Assembly: GCA_002731395.1 (NCBI GenBank)
Contig: PCBQ01000057.1
Location: 1-9,391, forward strand
Direction: 5' to 3'
From: Methanobacteriota archaeon
Lineage (GTDB): Archaea; Thermoplasmatota; Poseidoniia; Poseidoniales; Poseidoniaceae
DNA: 9,391 nucleotides
Every line of letters begins with the position of its first letter. The first letter of the stretch is position 1. A program made the position numbers and the translations under genes. The notes below the pieces were generated by a model. The model had not been told where the DNA came from. It did not search any database and worked only from the letters and a program-made list of their open reading frames with translations. Positions 1-6,712 of this stretch are shown here, piece after piece.

Positions 1-462
1 ACACCGCTTTCTGGATCCGTGCTCGGCGTGCTGATGACCCTGGCGCTGGCCACCTTGCTCTTCGATGCCTCCAGCGTGGCCGACATGCCGCCAACCGCCG
101 TGATGGGCCTTCTCCTCATGCCCTCTTTTGTGGCCGGTTCGGCTGGGGATGCGGCCTTGTTGACGCTGAGACGAGATCGTGCCTTCCAACGCTTGTCCGC
201 CCTCGGCCTTCGGCCCCGCGACCCCCTCACTCCCCTGTTGCTAGGAGCCGCGGGCCCCGCGGTGATGGGTCTGCTGCTCGACGTATCCGTGACCCTCGAC
301 GTGGCCGTTGCTGGTGCAGTCGTGGGGCTTCTGCTCAGTCAGAGCGTCGCCGCTGCTGATGCACTCGGGCTCAGGCTAGCTCGCCCTGAAGCCCTTCATC
401 TTCGGTTGATGATGCCACTTCTTGTCCTCCCATTTGGGCTGCTCTTGGACCTGCTTGCATGA
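1..462 (+). CDS. ccmB: Heme exporter protein CcmB-like membrane protein (5' partial)
   Basis: The reading frame is open from base 1, so the start lies upstream of the window; 153 codons remain. Nearly all of it is hydrophobic, with about four membrane segments. A polar, arginine-rich stretch between helices (around positions 166-228, LRRDRAFQRLSALGLRPRDP) matches the place where CcmB proteins carry their conserved cytoplasmic loop (E. coli ERLFRDDLQDGSLEQLMLLP). The C-terminal LMMPLLVLPFGLLLDLLA resembles the LVLPLTIPLLI helix of CcmB. CcmB is the membrane subunit of the CcmAB transporter, which works with CcmC and CcmD to release heme-loaded CcmE in cytochrome c maturation. The next two genes are CcmC and a CcmD-like protein, which is the main support. 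Similarity is weak by eye. The protein stops right after this helix, where bacterial CcmB has one more membrane segment. It could be another ABC permease. Confidence 0.55.
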   Translation, partial: TPLSGSVLGVLMTLALATLLFDASSVADMPPTAVMGLLLMPSFVAGSAGDAALLTLRRDRAFQRLSALGLRPRDPLTPLLLGAAGPAVMGLLLDVSVTLDVAVAGAVVGLLLSQSVAAADALGLRLARPEALHLRLMMPLLVLPFGLLLDLLA

Positions 463-486
463 ACATGGTTCAAATCCAACACGCTC

Positions 487-493
487 GGAGGGG
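487..493 (+). promoter_or_regulatory. Shine-Dalgarno site for ccmC
   Basis: GGAGGGG lies five bases before the ATG at 499, in a 36-base gap after the CcmB stop. It is a strong match to the archaeal 16S 3' end and fixes the CcmC start at 499, which gives the long N-terminal extension described for that protein. Confidence 0.7.
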
Positions 494-498
494 AAAAC

Positions 499-1392
499 AT
501 GGGCGAGCAGGCCGGCAAGACCCGCTTCGCTCCCGTGTACGTTGTGGTCGGCCTCGTGCTCATCATGGCCGCACTGTGGTTGCCCGCACTGATGGTTGAA
601 TCCCATGACGCGCAACGCTCAACATACCTGTTTCTCCCGAGCCTCGGCGTGGCAGTGCTGACCCTCGGGTTGCTGTTCAAGGGCGGAACGCACGCCGGTC
701 GATTGTGCTTGGTGCTGGGGTACTTTGGCGCGACAGCTGTGCTTGCGTTGGCTTTTCTTTGGGTACCCAGCGTCCCCAACGACGCCTTCGAATCGCCAGA
801 GGCTCAACGCCTGTTTTACTGGCATGTGCCGAGCGCTTGGATGGCCATGATCGCCTTTGGCGTGCTCTTCGTTGGTTCTGCACTTTGGTTCATGAAAAGG
901 TCGGCCCTCGGCTGGCGTTTGCACGTGGCGGGAAGCGAGGCTGGACTGGCCACGGGCCTGATGGCCGTGTGGTCTGGATGCCTTTGGGGCGCCGCAGAAT
1001 GGGGTGTGCCTTGGGATTGGACCGACGTTCGCTTGAACAGCTTCGCGTTGTTGACCCTCCTGGCGATGGTGTTGGTGCTCGGTCGTCGTGCGCAGCCCGA
1101 TGGGGTCGAGTCGCGTGATACGTTTGCCACGGCTGGGTTGTTTGGTTTCGTGCTGGTCCCGTTTACCTACATCGCCACGCGGATTTGGCAAATACGACAT
1201 CCTGGCCCAGTCATCGCCTCGGGTGACGGTGGTGGTTCGCTGGCGCCCGAAATGGGTGCGTTGCTCGGCTTCGCTGCTCTTTCGTTTACGGTGCTCATCG
1301 TGGGTCATTTGATGGAAAGCGTTCATCTGACATCGCTCGAACAGCGGCTTGACCGCCTGCAAGGCAAACTTGACGCGGAGGTGACGGATTGA
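499..1392 (+). CDS. ccmC: Cytochrome c maturation protein CcmC
   Basis: CcmC is a heme-handling membrane protein of the HemY/CcmC/CcmF/NrfE superfamily that delivers heme to the chaperone CcmE on the outer face of the membrane. The 297-residue product has WHVPSAW at 108-114, with the first heme-ligand histidine at H109. A tryptophan-rich loop follows (residues 158-179, WGAAEWGVPWDWTDVRLN), matching the family signature WGxxMWGTWWVWDARLTS. The second ligand is H234 in IWQIRHPG, equivalent to the WWNTLHQ of E. coli. About eight membrane helices are visible (near 11-32, 43-60, 68-90, 113-131, 146-163, 178-195, 210-228, 254-272). The E. coli protein has six and about 245 residues; the two extra helices are N-terminal to H109. 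The charged tail (residues 276-297) may be a short amphipathic helix. CcmB lies upstream and a CcmD-like gene overlaps the stop codon. Confidence 0.9.
   Translation: MGEQAGKTRFAPVYVVVGLVLIMAALWLPALMVESHDAQRSTYLFLPSLGVAVLTLGLLFKGGTHAGRLCLVLGYFGATAVLALAFLWVPSVPNDAFESPEAQRLFYWHVPSAWMAMIAFGVLFVGSALWFMKRSALGWRLHVAGSEAGLATGLMAVWSGCLWGAAEWGVPWDWTDVRLNSFALLTLLAMVLVLGRRAQPDGVESRDTFATAGLFGFVLVPFTYIATRIWQIRHPGPVIASGDGGGSLAPEMGALLGFAALSFTVLIVGHLMESVHLTSLEQRLDRLQGKLDAEVTD
1377..1384 (+). promoter_or_regulatory. Shine-Dalgarno site deciding the ccmD-like start
   Basis: GGAGGTGA is an eight-base perfect complement to the archaeal 16S 3' end (TCACCTCC). It sits inside the last CcmC codons. Its GGAGG core is seven bases from TTG 1389, which is optimal, but sixteen from the in-frame ATG at 1398. 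This favours TTG, overlapping the CcmC stop, as the start of the next gene. Confidence 0.65.
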
Positions 1393-1565
1393 ACGGGATG
1401 ACGGCTCTTGCGCTTGGCTACCTCGGGATGTTGACGGCCTTGGGTGTTTGGACGTGGACGGTCATGTCCCGTGCCCGAGACATCGAGCGCCGTTTGGCCT
1501 CGACGGAAGCGGCGCTTGGCTTGAGCGACGGCAATGTGGACCCGGTGGTCGACGACGAGCGCTAG
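1389..1565 (+). CDS. ccmD: Small CcmD-like single-pass membrane protein
   Basis: A 58-codon gene follows CcmC directly. Its TTG start (1389) overlaps the CcmC TGA by two bases; ATG 1398 in the same frame would give 55 residues. The product has one membrane helix (about residues 5-26, MTALALGYLGMLTALGVWTW) with a tyrosine near its start (Y11). A basic cytoplasmic stretch follows (SRARDIERRLASTEAAL), then an acidic tail ending DPVVDDER. This is the standard layout of CcmD: a short N-terminus, one helix with an early Tyr, then an Arg/Glu-rich helix. CcmD is a tiny subunit that binds CcmC and is needed to release holo-CcmE from the CcmABC complex. Such short proteins diverge fast, so the assignment rests on size, topology and position immediately after CcmC. 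Confidence 0.7.
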   Translation: MNGMTALALGYLGMLTALGVWTWTVMSRARDIERRLASTEAALGLSDGNVDPVVDDER

Positions 1566-1595
1566 CCTGAAGGGAGACGCGCTGACCCACCACGC

Positions 1596-2675
1596 ATGGC
1601 GGTGGACCTTGGCGGGGCTTTTTGCCTCGTGTGTGGAGCCCCGCCCCCCCTCTTCACCGACGGCATGTGTGAGTCCTGCTCGCGTGAGCGAACGACGTTG
1701 ATGCGAGCACCGGACAACATCCCATGGACCCGGTGCGCACGGTGCGGAGCGACGGAGGTTGAGGGCCGCTGGACCTTCATTGAATACGAGACGCTAATGG
1801 ACGACTTGGTGCAACGTCACGTCACGTTCCACGAGGATGCAGAGGACATCGCCATCGGCATGATGGCGCAACCGATCACCGATCGTCACACCCTGCTTCA
1901 CATTCAAGCCGAAGGCGTCATCGACGATCTCCTGTACACCGAAGAACGCACGGTACGGGCGCGCATGAGCAACGGCGTTTGCCTGACCTGCACCCGCCGC
2001 GCTGGGAATTACTTCGAAGCGACCGTCCAGCTGCGCTCAAGCGGCCGACGCCTCGAGGAAGAGGAACTGACGACGCTGCGTGGCACCCTCGACGACGTGA
2101 TTGGAAACATGCCGGAGGACCCGATGTTCTTCATCACCAAGGAAGGGCCTGTTCAGGGTGGATATGATGTGGTGCTCGGTTCGAAAGGCCTCGCCCGCGC
2201 ATGGGGCCGTCATTTGGTCCAGAATCACGGCGGGCAGACCATCGAGACCAATTCGACCGTTGGGCGAAAAGACGGCATTGACGTGACCCGTCTGACGTTG
2301 CTGTACAGAATGCCGGGCTACGCCTTAGGGGACGTGATCCGCTGGCGCGATGCGTTGTGGCGACCCACCTCTTGGACGAAGGACGGCGTGATCCTGGAAC
2401 GCGTGCATCGTCACGAACGCACCGGAGCGACTTGGCGTGATTTGGAGCACGCCGTGGTCCTCGCTCGGCATCGAGAATTGACCGTTGTCGACGTTTTGTC
2501 CGAAGATTCGAGTGCGGCAGAAATTCTTGACCCCACAACCTGGAAGGTCGAAGCTGTTGCCCTGCCTTGGGACCATGAGAGCGGTTCACGCCTGGTCCTT
2601 GCCCGCATCGAAGGGGAGTGGCTCGCCTTGCCCCGAGCGGCACATGACCGCGACCTCCTGACGAAGGGTCCATGA
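1596..2675 (+). CDS. nmd3: NMD3 family 50S ribosomal assembly protein
   Basis: The 359-residue product is the archaeal relative of eukaryotic Nmd3, which binds the large ribosomal subunit late in assembly and serves there as nuclear export adaptor; in archaea a role in 50S maturation is inferred. Four CxxC pairs are visible: C10/C13, C25/C28, C47/C50 and C129/C132. This is the double zinc-site pattern of the family. The last pair leads into CLTCTRRAGNYFEATVQLR, the NMD3 hallmark (CxxCxRxxxxYYEAxxQLR). After it come the eIF5A-like and beta-rich domains (about 170-350), with a GSKGLARAWGRHL segment at 195-207. The long C-terminal localisation tail of the eukaryotic proteins is absent, as is usual in archaea. 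ATG 1596 is the first possible start after the in-frame TAG at 1563 and precedes the first zinc cysteine closely; AGGGAG at 1571 is too far to be a standard ribosome site. The isomerase gene overlaps or abuts its stop. Confidence 0.9.
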   Translation: MAVDLGGAFCLVCGAPPPLFTDGMCESCSRERTTLMRAPDNIPWTRCARCGATEVEGRWTFIEYETLMDDLVQRHVTFHEDAEDIAIGMMAQPITDRHTLLHIQAEGVIDDLLYTEERTVRARMSNGVCLTCTRRAGNYFEATVQLRSSGRRLEEEELTTLRGTLDDVIGNMPEDPMFFITKEGPVQGGYDVVLGSKGLARAWGRHLVQNHGGQTIETNSTVGRKDGIDVTRLTLLYRMPGYALGDVIRWRDALWRPTSWTKDGVILERVHRHERTGATWRDLEHAVVLARHRELTVVDVLSEDSSAAEILDPTTWKVEAVALPWDHESGSRLVLARIEGEWLALPRAAHDRDLLTKGP

Positions 2676-2698
2676 GGTCCAGAGGGAACAGACCATGC

Positions 2699-3784
2699 AT
2701 GGTGGAGGGCCCGCTCTCACTCGCTGCTCGCATTCATGCGCTTGACAGCGAGGACATGTTCGGGCACGTCAGCCGATTTGTGGATGACCTCGAGGCCGCT
2801 TTTGTTGCCATCAACGACCGGACCTGTCCGTGGTTGGTGGACCTCCGCACTCGGACATGGGCCGGCGTCTTGTGCCTCGGGATGGGAGGTTCAGCGGCAG
2901 GGGGTTCGTTCCTCTCGAGCCTCGCTGATCGCGACGGGACGATACCCGTGCTTTCCCACGCCGATGCTGCACTACCCAGTTGGGTCACAGCAGATTGGCT
3001 GATTCTTGCAACGTCCTACTCCGGAAACACCGCTGAGACCTTGAGCGCCACACGCACAGCAATTGAGCATGGCTTGACCGTGGTCGTGGTGGCCACAGGA
3101 GGCGAATTGGCGGGTTTGGCAGAAACCCACGAGCACGTTCACTTGGTCGGTGCCCCCGGGGGTCAACCACCTCGTTCCGCCTTCGGTCATATTTTTGGCC
3201 GACAGGTGGCCCTCATGCGCTCCCTCGAACTCCTTTCATCGGCTCAAGACGATGCCGGCATGTTCCAACGTCTACGTGCTGCTTCCCTCCTTCACGACCC
3301 TCGCGATGGCGCTCAGGGCGGCGTCGAAGCGCTGGCCGAGGCCTTGCTGGACCGATCCGTGGCCTTGCTCGGTCCGACCGAACTTGGGCCAGTGCTGACC
3401 CGTTTCAAGAATCAGTTGAACGAGAATTCCGGTCGCTTTGCACGCATTGGCGTGGTGCCCGAAATGAACCACAACGAAGTGGTGGCATGGGGTGGCACGG
3501 GCGACCCTGCCGATCCGACGGTCGCCGACCAAGCCGTGTTGCTGTTGACCTGGCGCGGCGTTCAGCCCGAGGTTCGCTCACGCATCGCGTGGATGGTGCA
3601 ACACCTCGAAACAGAAGCTGCATGGCAACTCGTGGGTGAAGGCGAGAGTCTGCTCGAGGTCATGTTGTACCACTCCATCGTGATGGACTGGATTTCGGTC
3701 ACGTTGGCGGTTCATGCCGGAAAGGACCCGACCAGCATCGGTCCGATTTCATCGCTGAAAGCCCACTTGGCGGAGCACAGTTGA
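2699..3784 (+). CDS. Bifunctional phosphoglucose/phosphomannose isomerase
   Basis: This SIS-domain enzyme interconverts glucose-6-P, mannose-6-P and fructose-6-P, feeding glycolysis/gluconeogenesis and sugar-nucleotide synthesis. Numbered from ATG 2699 (361 residues), it shows GMGGSAAGG at 61-69 (phosphate-binding loop), SYSGNTAET at 106-114, PPRSAFG at 157-163, the catalytic pair E242 (NQLNENS) and H258 (EMNHNE), and a C-terminal SSLKAHL with K354. The Glu-His spacing of 16 equals that of the Pyrobaculum enzyme (E203/H219), which defines the PGI/PMI family rather than classical Pgi. Start choice is uncertain. ATG 2672 forms an ATGA overlap with the NMD3 stop but adds a basic nine-residue leader; ATG 2699 has AGAGGGA about eleven bases upstream and begins just before the usual N-terminal helix (LAARIHALDSEDM). 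It ends four bases from the convergent M23 gene. Confidence 0.92.
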   Translation: MVEGPLSLAARIHALDSEDMFGHVSRFVDDLEAAFVAINDRTCPWLVDLRTRTWAGVLCLGMGGSAAGGSFLSSLADRDGTIPVLSHADAALPSWVTADWLILATSYSGNTAETLSATRTAIEHGLTVVVVATGGELAGLAETHEHVHLVGAPGGQPPRSAFGHIFGRQVALMRSLELLSSAQDDAGMFQRLRAASLLHDPRDGAQGGVEALAEALLDRSVALLGPTELGPVLTRFKNQLNENSGRFARIGVVPEMNHNEVVAWGGTGDPADPTVADQAVLLLTWRGVQPEVRSRIAWMVQHLETEAAWQLVGEGESLLEVMLYHSIVMDWISVTLAVHAGKDPTSIGPISSLKAHLAEHS

Positions 3785-3788
3785 CCCA

Positions 3789-4403
3789 TCAGTACAACGG
3801 ACCCACGACCAAGCGTGGATCAGGGTGGCGCGCGAGCGCTTCCTCACGGTTTTCTGGAGCAACCACGCCCTCCATCTCGATGCCGTTTGGTGTGTTTACG
3901 GCCAACTGAAGGTGCACATGCGGAGCCCAGCCGCCGTTTTCGTGCGGACCACCGAGATGACCGATCACCTCGCCTGCCGTGAAGTCATCACCCACCTTCC
4001 ATCGCTCTAAATCAACACGAGAGAGGTGTCCGTGAAGGGCCCACAAGCGCCGCATGCGTCCCGCCCAAGGGTGGTGTGCATCCGCTGGGAGGGATACGTC
4101 GTGCACCGTCACGATGGTTGACCCATAGCCTCCATCGGCTTCTTCGAAGCCGACCGCATGTATGCGCCCGTCTGCAAAGGCATGCACGGGCGTGCCTTCC
4201 GGGCCGCCAAGGTCCAGTCCGATGTGCACGTTGCGCGTGCCACCGAACAGTGGCGTGCTGTACATCCACGGTCGAGATTCATCGTACCGGCCGACCGTGA
4301 AGGGAAAAGGCGCTTCCCACCCTTCGACGGGTGGACGGGTCAAGTCAAGCACCCAGTACCCGCCTGGCATGGCCATCACGGGATGGAAGGGCCAGTCGTC
4401 CAT
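3789..4403 (-). CDS. M23 (LytM-like) metallopeptidase domain protein, no signal peptide
   Basis: Numbered from ATG 4403 (204 residues), the protein carries a complete M23 zinc site: H60 and D64 in HIGLD, H124-G-H126 in LHGHLS, and H162-V-H164 in PHVHLQL. Flanking blocks are typical of the fold: GTPVHAFADGRIHAVG, GYGSTIVTVHD and KVGDDFTAGEVIGHLG. The segment ENGGWAPHVHLQL is closest, from memory, to the M23 domain found in cytoplasmic three-domain fusions with an APH-like kinase and a class III aminotransferase. M23 enzymes usually cut peptidoglycan peptides, which archaea lack, so the substrate is unknown. There is no signal peptide or membrane helix, so it is probably cytoplasmic. Start: ATG 4403 has GGAG five bases upstream; an in-frame TTG at 4445 would add 14 residues (MPTKTYDAGPTGAC), also without a signal. 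It is the only minus-strand gene here, convergent with the isomerase and divergent from the GT-C-like gene. Confidence 0.85.
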   Translation of the reverse strand: MDDWPFHPVMAMPGGYWVLDLTRPPVEGWEAPFPFTVGRYDESRPWMYSTPLFGGTRNVHIGLDLGGPEGTPVHAFADGRIHAVGFEEADGGYGSTIVTVHDVSLPADAHHPWAGRMRRLWALHGHLSRVDLERWKVGDDFTAGEVIGHLGGPHENGGWAPHVHLQLAVNTPNGIEMEGVVAPENREEALARHPDPRLVVGPLY

Positions 4404-4481
4404 GCATGCTCCAGTCGGTCCAGCGTCATAGGTCTTCGTCGGCAAGGCTCAACCACCCTCCGCTTGAGGACTGAGCATGCA
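4403..4481. repeat. Inverted repeat bounding the divergent intergenic region
   Basis: The left arm TGCATGCTCCAGTC (4403-4416) and right arm GACTGAGCATGCA (4469-4481) are reverse complements over 13 bases with one extra C at 4412. The first nine bases pair perfectly without the bulge. The 52-base spacer contains the divergent start region. Each arm holds the Shine-Dalgarno-like and start-codon region of one gene: the minus gene reads GACTGGAGCATGCATGG and the plus gene GACTGAGCATGCAGG. I saw no convincing archaeal TATA box in the spacer. It could be a two-site operator for shared control or a coincidence of two start regions. Confidence 0.5.
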
Positions 4482-6693
4482 GGCTTTGCTCGTCATGAGC
4501 TTGCTGACCGCGTTGCCCGGTCTTGGTCTGGCAACAATGCTGCACCCCCAAGGCGACCGAGTGCAGCGTTGGTGTGCTGCTCCTGCGCTCGGCTTGGCCG
4601 CGCTTGCGTCCACCTATGGTGTGCTGGTCCTGGTCGGTGTTTGGTCGACATGGGCGGCGATGTTGGTGACCGTTCTGTTCCAAGCCTTTGGCCTCCTGAT
4701 GCTTCGTCGTGTTCCACCCCCCTCTCCCTCGGAACGGGACGCCTGGTTCCGCGCCCAGCGTGCTCTGCCTCGGATGTGGCTCGGGGGCTTCATTGCACTC
4801 CTCGCTTTGCTGCCTGTGTTCCTTGCGGAGGGGCCGCAGGGTGTGGACTGGGTTGGGTTCACGGCATTGGCGCATCACCTGACAGAGCGAGGGGCTTTTG
4901 CCTCAGCTTCGGGCCACGGATGGCTTTACCCTCCGGGCTTGCCTGCCATGCTGGCGTTTCTCGCCCACCTGACCGGAGTACCCTTGCCAAGCGCCGGGCT
5001 TGCCGTCGGCCAATTCACCCTCCTGGCGTTGTTGCTTGGAATGTGCTCAGCCATGGACCGTCACGGTGCAGGCGGTGAGGGCATCCTTGCGATGATGCTC
5101 GCTGTGGGGGTCTTTTCCAAAGTTCTGGACAGCGGTTGGCCAACGGTCCTGTCGCTTGCCTTGATTCCGTTCAACCTCGGGGGGATGCTGGAGATGGATG
5201 GCTCCCGTTCAGAAAAACGCCTCATCCTTCTGTTGAGCGCCGTGGTGAGTGCCATCCTCCACCCGGTTGGCGCGCTCTTGCTGTTGTTGTTGCTGGTGGC
5301 TGACGTGGCCTCTCATGGCCTCGCCAAGGGACCTCTTGATCGGTTTCGTTTGGACATCGCCGTGCTGGTCGGCCTCGTTCTGCTGCTTGTCGGTGTGGCC
5401 TTGCTCAGTCAAGACATGCGGTTGGACGCGCCTTTTGCCGAAGACGGATGGCAAGGCGGCTGGCCGATGCTTGCCTACGCCAGCCCGCTCATATGGCTCG
5501 CGGCATGGGCGGGTTGGCGTCTGCGAGGCTACCGAGAATCTCGCCTGCTTGTGGTGTGGCTGCTGCTGACGTGGGGCCTCAGTTTGGTCCAATTGCTTCC
5601 TGATGGTGCCCGTGGTGCTGCACTGACCAACCTTGGTTCAGGTCTCTACGCCATGGGCATGTATGCCTTCCATCTGCCGGCCGTTGCCTTGGTTGCACTA
5701 TGGTGGTCGGACTCCACCTCCCTTCGTGGTGCGGCGTCATCGCCGAGTTTCTTCGTGGTCGAGGGCGACCCTTGTCCCGCGCGTCCAGTCGCGTTGGGCC
5801 TGGTTGTCGTGGTGATGGTGGCGAGTCTAGCGGCTACGGGCGCCATGCTTCGCCTGTGGGCCCATGAAGAGACCCTCGCCCTGGCTCCCGGTGATGTCGA
5901 GGTGGCAGAACACCTCCGCGTGTTGTCCGGTGAGGACGTGGTCTACGCCGAGCAGGCGCCGTGGGGTGAAGCCATGGTGATCGCTGGACTCAACCTGACG
6001 GTGGGGGTTGACCTCGGAGCCCACGAAGGTCCGACAACGCTTCACGTGCAGGCGACACAGGCGGTGTTGACCGATGACGTGGACACCCTCGAGGTCCTTG
6101 GAGTAAAATGGGCCATTTCCAGCCCTCTCGGAGCGCTCGGTTGGGTCTTGGAGCGCTCGCCTTGGTGGGAAGAGGTGCACGAGGCATCTGGAAGTCGAGC
6201 TTGGGCCCTTCGGGACCAACCGCTGGACCACTTTCTTGGCGTGGCCGTGTTGGAGGAGGCTTCCTGTGCCGGCTCGTGCACCATCCGACCAGATCCCTGG
6301 ATTGAACAGCGCTGGTCGGATCCGCATGAACTCGGGTCTGATCGTGCGGTGATCGACGCACCTGCTTCCTCAACCCTGTCTTATGCGTGGCCGGATGCCG
6401 TGCAGGATGAGCCTGTGTTGATGTGCCTCCACATCGAGCGCATCGGGCCACTGGCTTCAGGTACCCTTGGTCTAGGTTCGTGGTCGGCAGACCTCGCGGG
6501 TCCTGCAGGCCATGACCGCTTGTGTGGTGTAGGTCTGCCGACTGGAAGCCTCAATCTAACCATGGACGGTGGTTCAAAGGCGTGGTTGGATCCAGCAGGA
6601 GCATCAGGTCGAAGCGATCGTTTGGTGAGTTTTGACGGCCTCAGACTCCACGCCTTCACCTTCCATCATACGACGGCCAAAGCATCAACATGA
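4477..6693 (+). CDS. Multi-pass membrane protein, GT-C glycosyltransferase-like, with C-terminal extracytoplasmic domain
   Basis: The 738-residue product has about 12-14 membrane helices between residues 3 and 458, then a 280-residue soluble domain predicted outside the cell. After the fourth helix comes GVDWVGFTALAHHLTERG (122-139) and then WLYPPGLPAMLAFLAHL (149-165). An acidic residue followed by His-rich and YPPG motifs in the early loops is the pattern of GT-C polyprenyl-phosphate-sugar transferases and related uncharacterised membrane families. The segment LEVLGVKWAIS (538-548) resembles a recurrent phrase in their outer domains. Four cysteines in the outer domain (C597, C601, C650, C683) could form disulfides. 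ATG 4477 has GAGGA six bases upstream, a clear ribosome site. The next gene, a GT2 glycosyltransferase, starts 20 bases after the stop and likely supplies a lipid-linked sugar. Catalytic activity is inferred; it may instead be a transporter or flippase-like protein. Confidence 0.6.
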   Translation: MQALLVMSLLTALPGLGLATMLHPQGDRVQRWCAAPALGLAALASTYGVLVLVGVWSTWAAMLVTVLFQAFGLLMLRRVPPPSPSERDAWFRAQRALPRMWLGGFIALLALLPVFLAEGPQGVDWVGFTALAHHLTERGAFASASGHGWLYPPGLPAMLAFLAHLTGVPLPSAGLAVGQFTLLALLLGMCSAMDRHGAGGEGILAMMLAVGVFSKVLDSGWPTVLSLALIPFNLGGMLEMDGSRSEKRLILLLSAVVSAILHPVGALLLLLLLVADVASHGLAKGPLDRFRLDIAVLVGLVLLLVGVALLSQDMRLDAPFAEDGWQGGWPMLAYASPLIWLAAWAGWRLRGYRESRLLVVWLLLTWGLSLVQLLPDGARGAALTNLGSGLYAMGMYAFHLPAVALVALWWSDSTSLRGAASSPSFFVVEGDPCPARPVALGLVVVVMVASLAATGAMLRLWAHEETLALAPGDVEVAEHLRVLSGEDVVYAEQAPWGEAMVIAGLNLTVGVDLGAHEGPTTLHVQATQAVLTDDVDTLEVLGVKWAISSPLGALGWVLERSPWWEEVHEASGSRAWALRDQPLDHFLGVAVLEEASCAGSCTIRPDPWIEQRWSDPHELGSDRAVIDAPASSTLSYAWPDAVQDEPVLMCLHIERIGPLASGTLGLGSWSADLAGPAGHDRLCGVGLPTGSLNLTMDGGSKAWLDPAGASGRSDRLVSFDGLRLHAFTFHHTTAKAST

Positions 6694-6712
6694 GGTCCAC
6701 GCACGGCAGCGC

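Noticed and set aside
467..480. GGTTCAAATCC, an exact tRNA T-arm-like string just before ccmC
   Set aside because: Only three of five stem pairs form, and no acceptor stem, D-arm or anticodon arm can be found around it; it lies between two coding regions only 36 bases apart.
619..1362. A 247-codon open frame on the minus strand opposite ccmC
   Set aside because: The composition is that of an antisense shadow, and the plus-strand CcmC has clear catalytic motifs.
4158..5078. A 306-codon plus-strand frame across the M23 gene and the start of the GT-C-like gene
   Set aside because: It overlaps two genes with good ribosome sites and motifs, and its translation is Arg/Ser/Cys-rich without any domain.
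5249..5310. Leucine-rich CTG/TTG run that looks like a simple repeat
   Set aside because: It encodes a membrane helix of the GT-C-like protein; the codons are mixed and there is no repeat unit.
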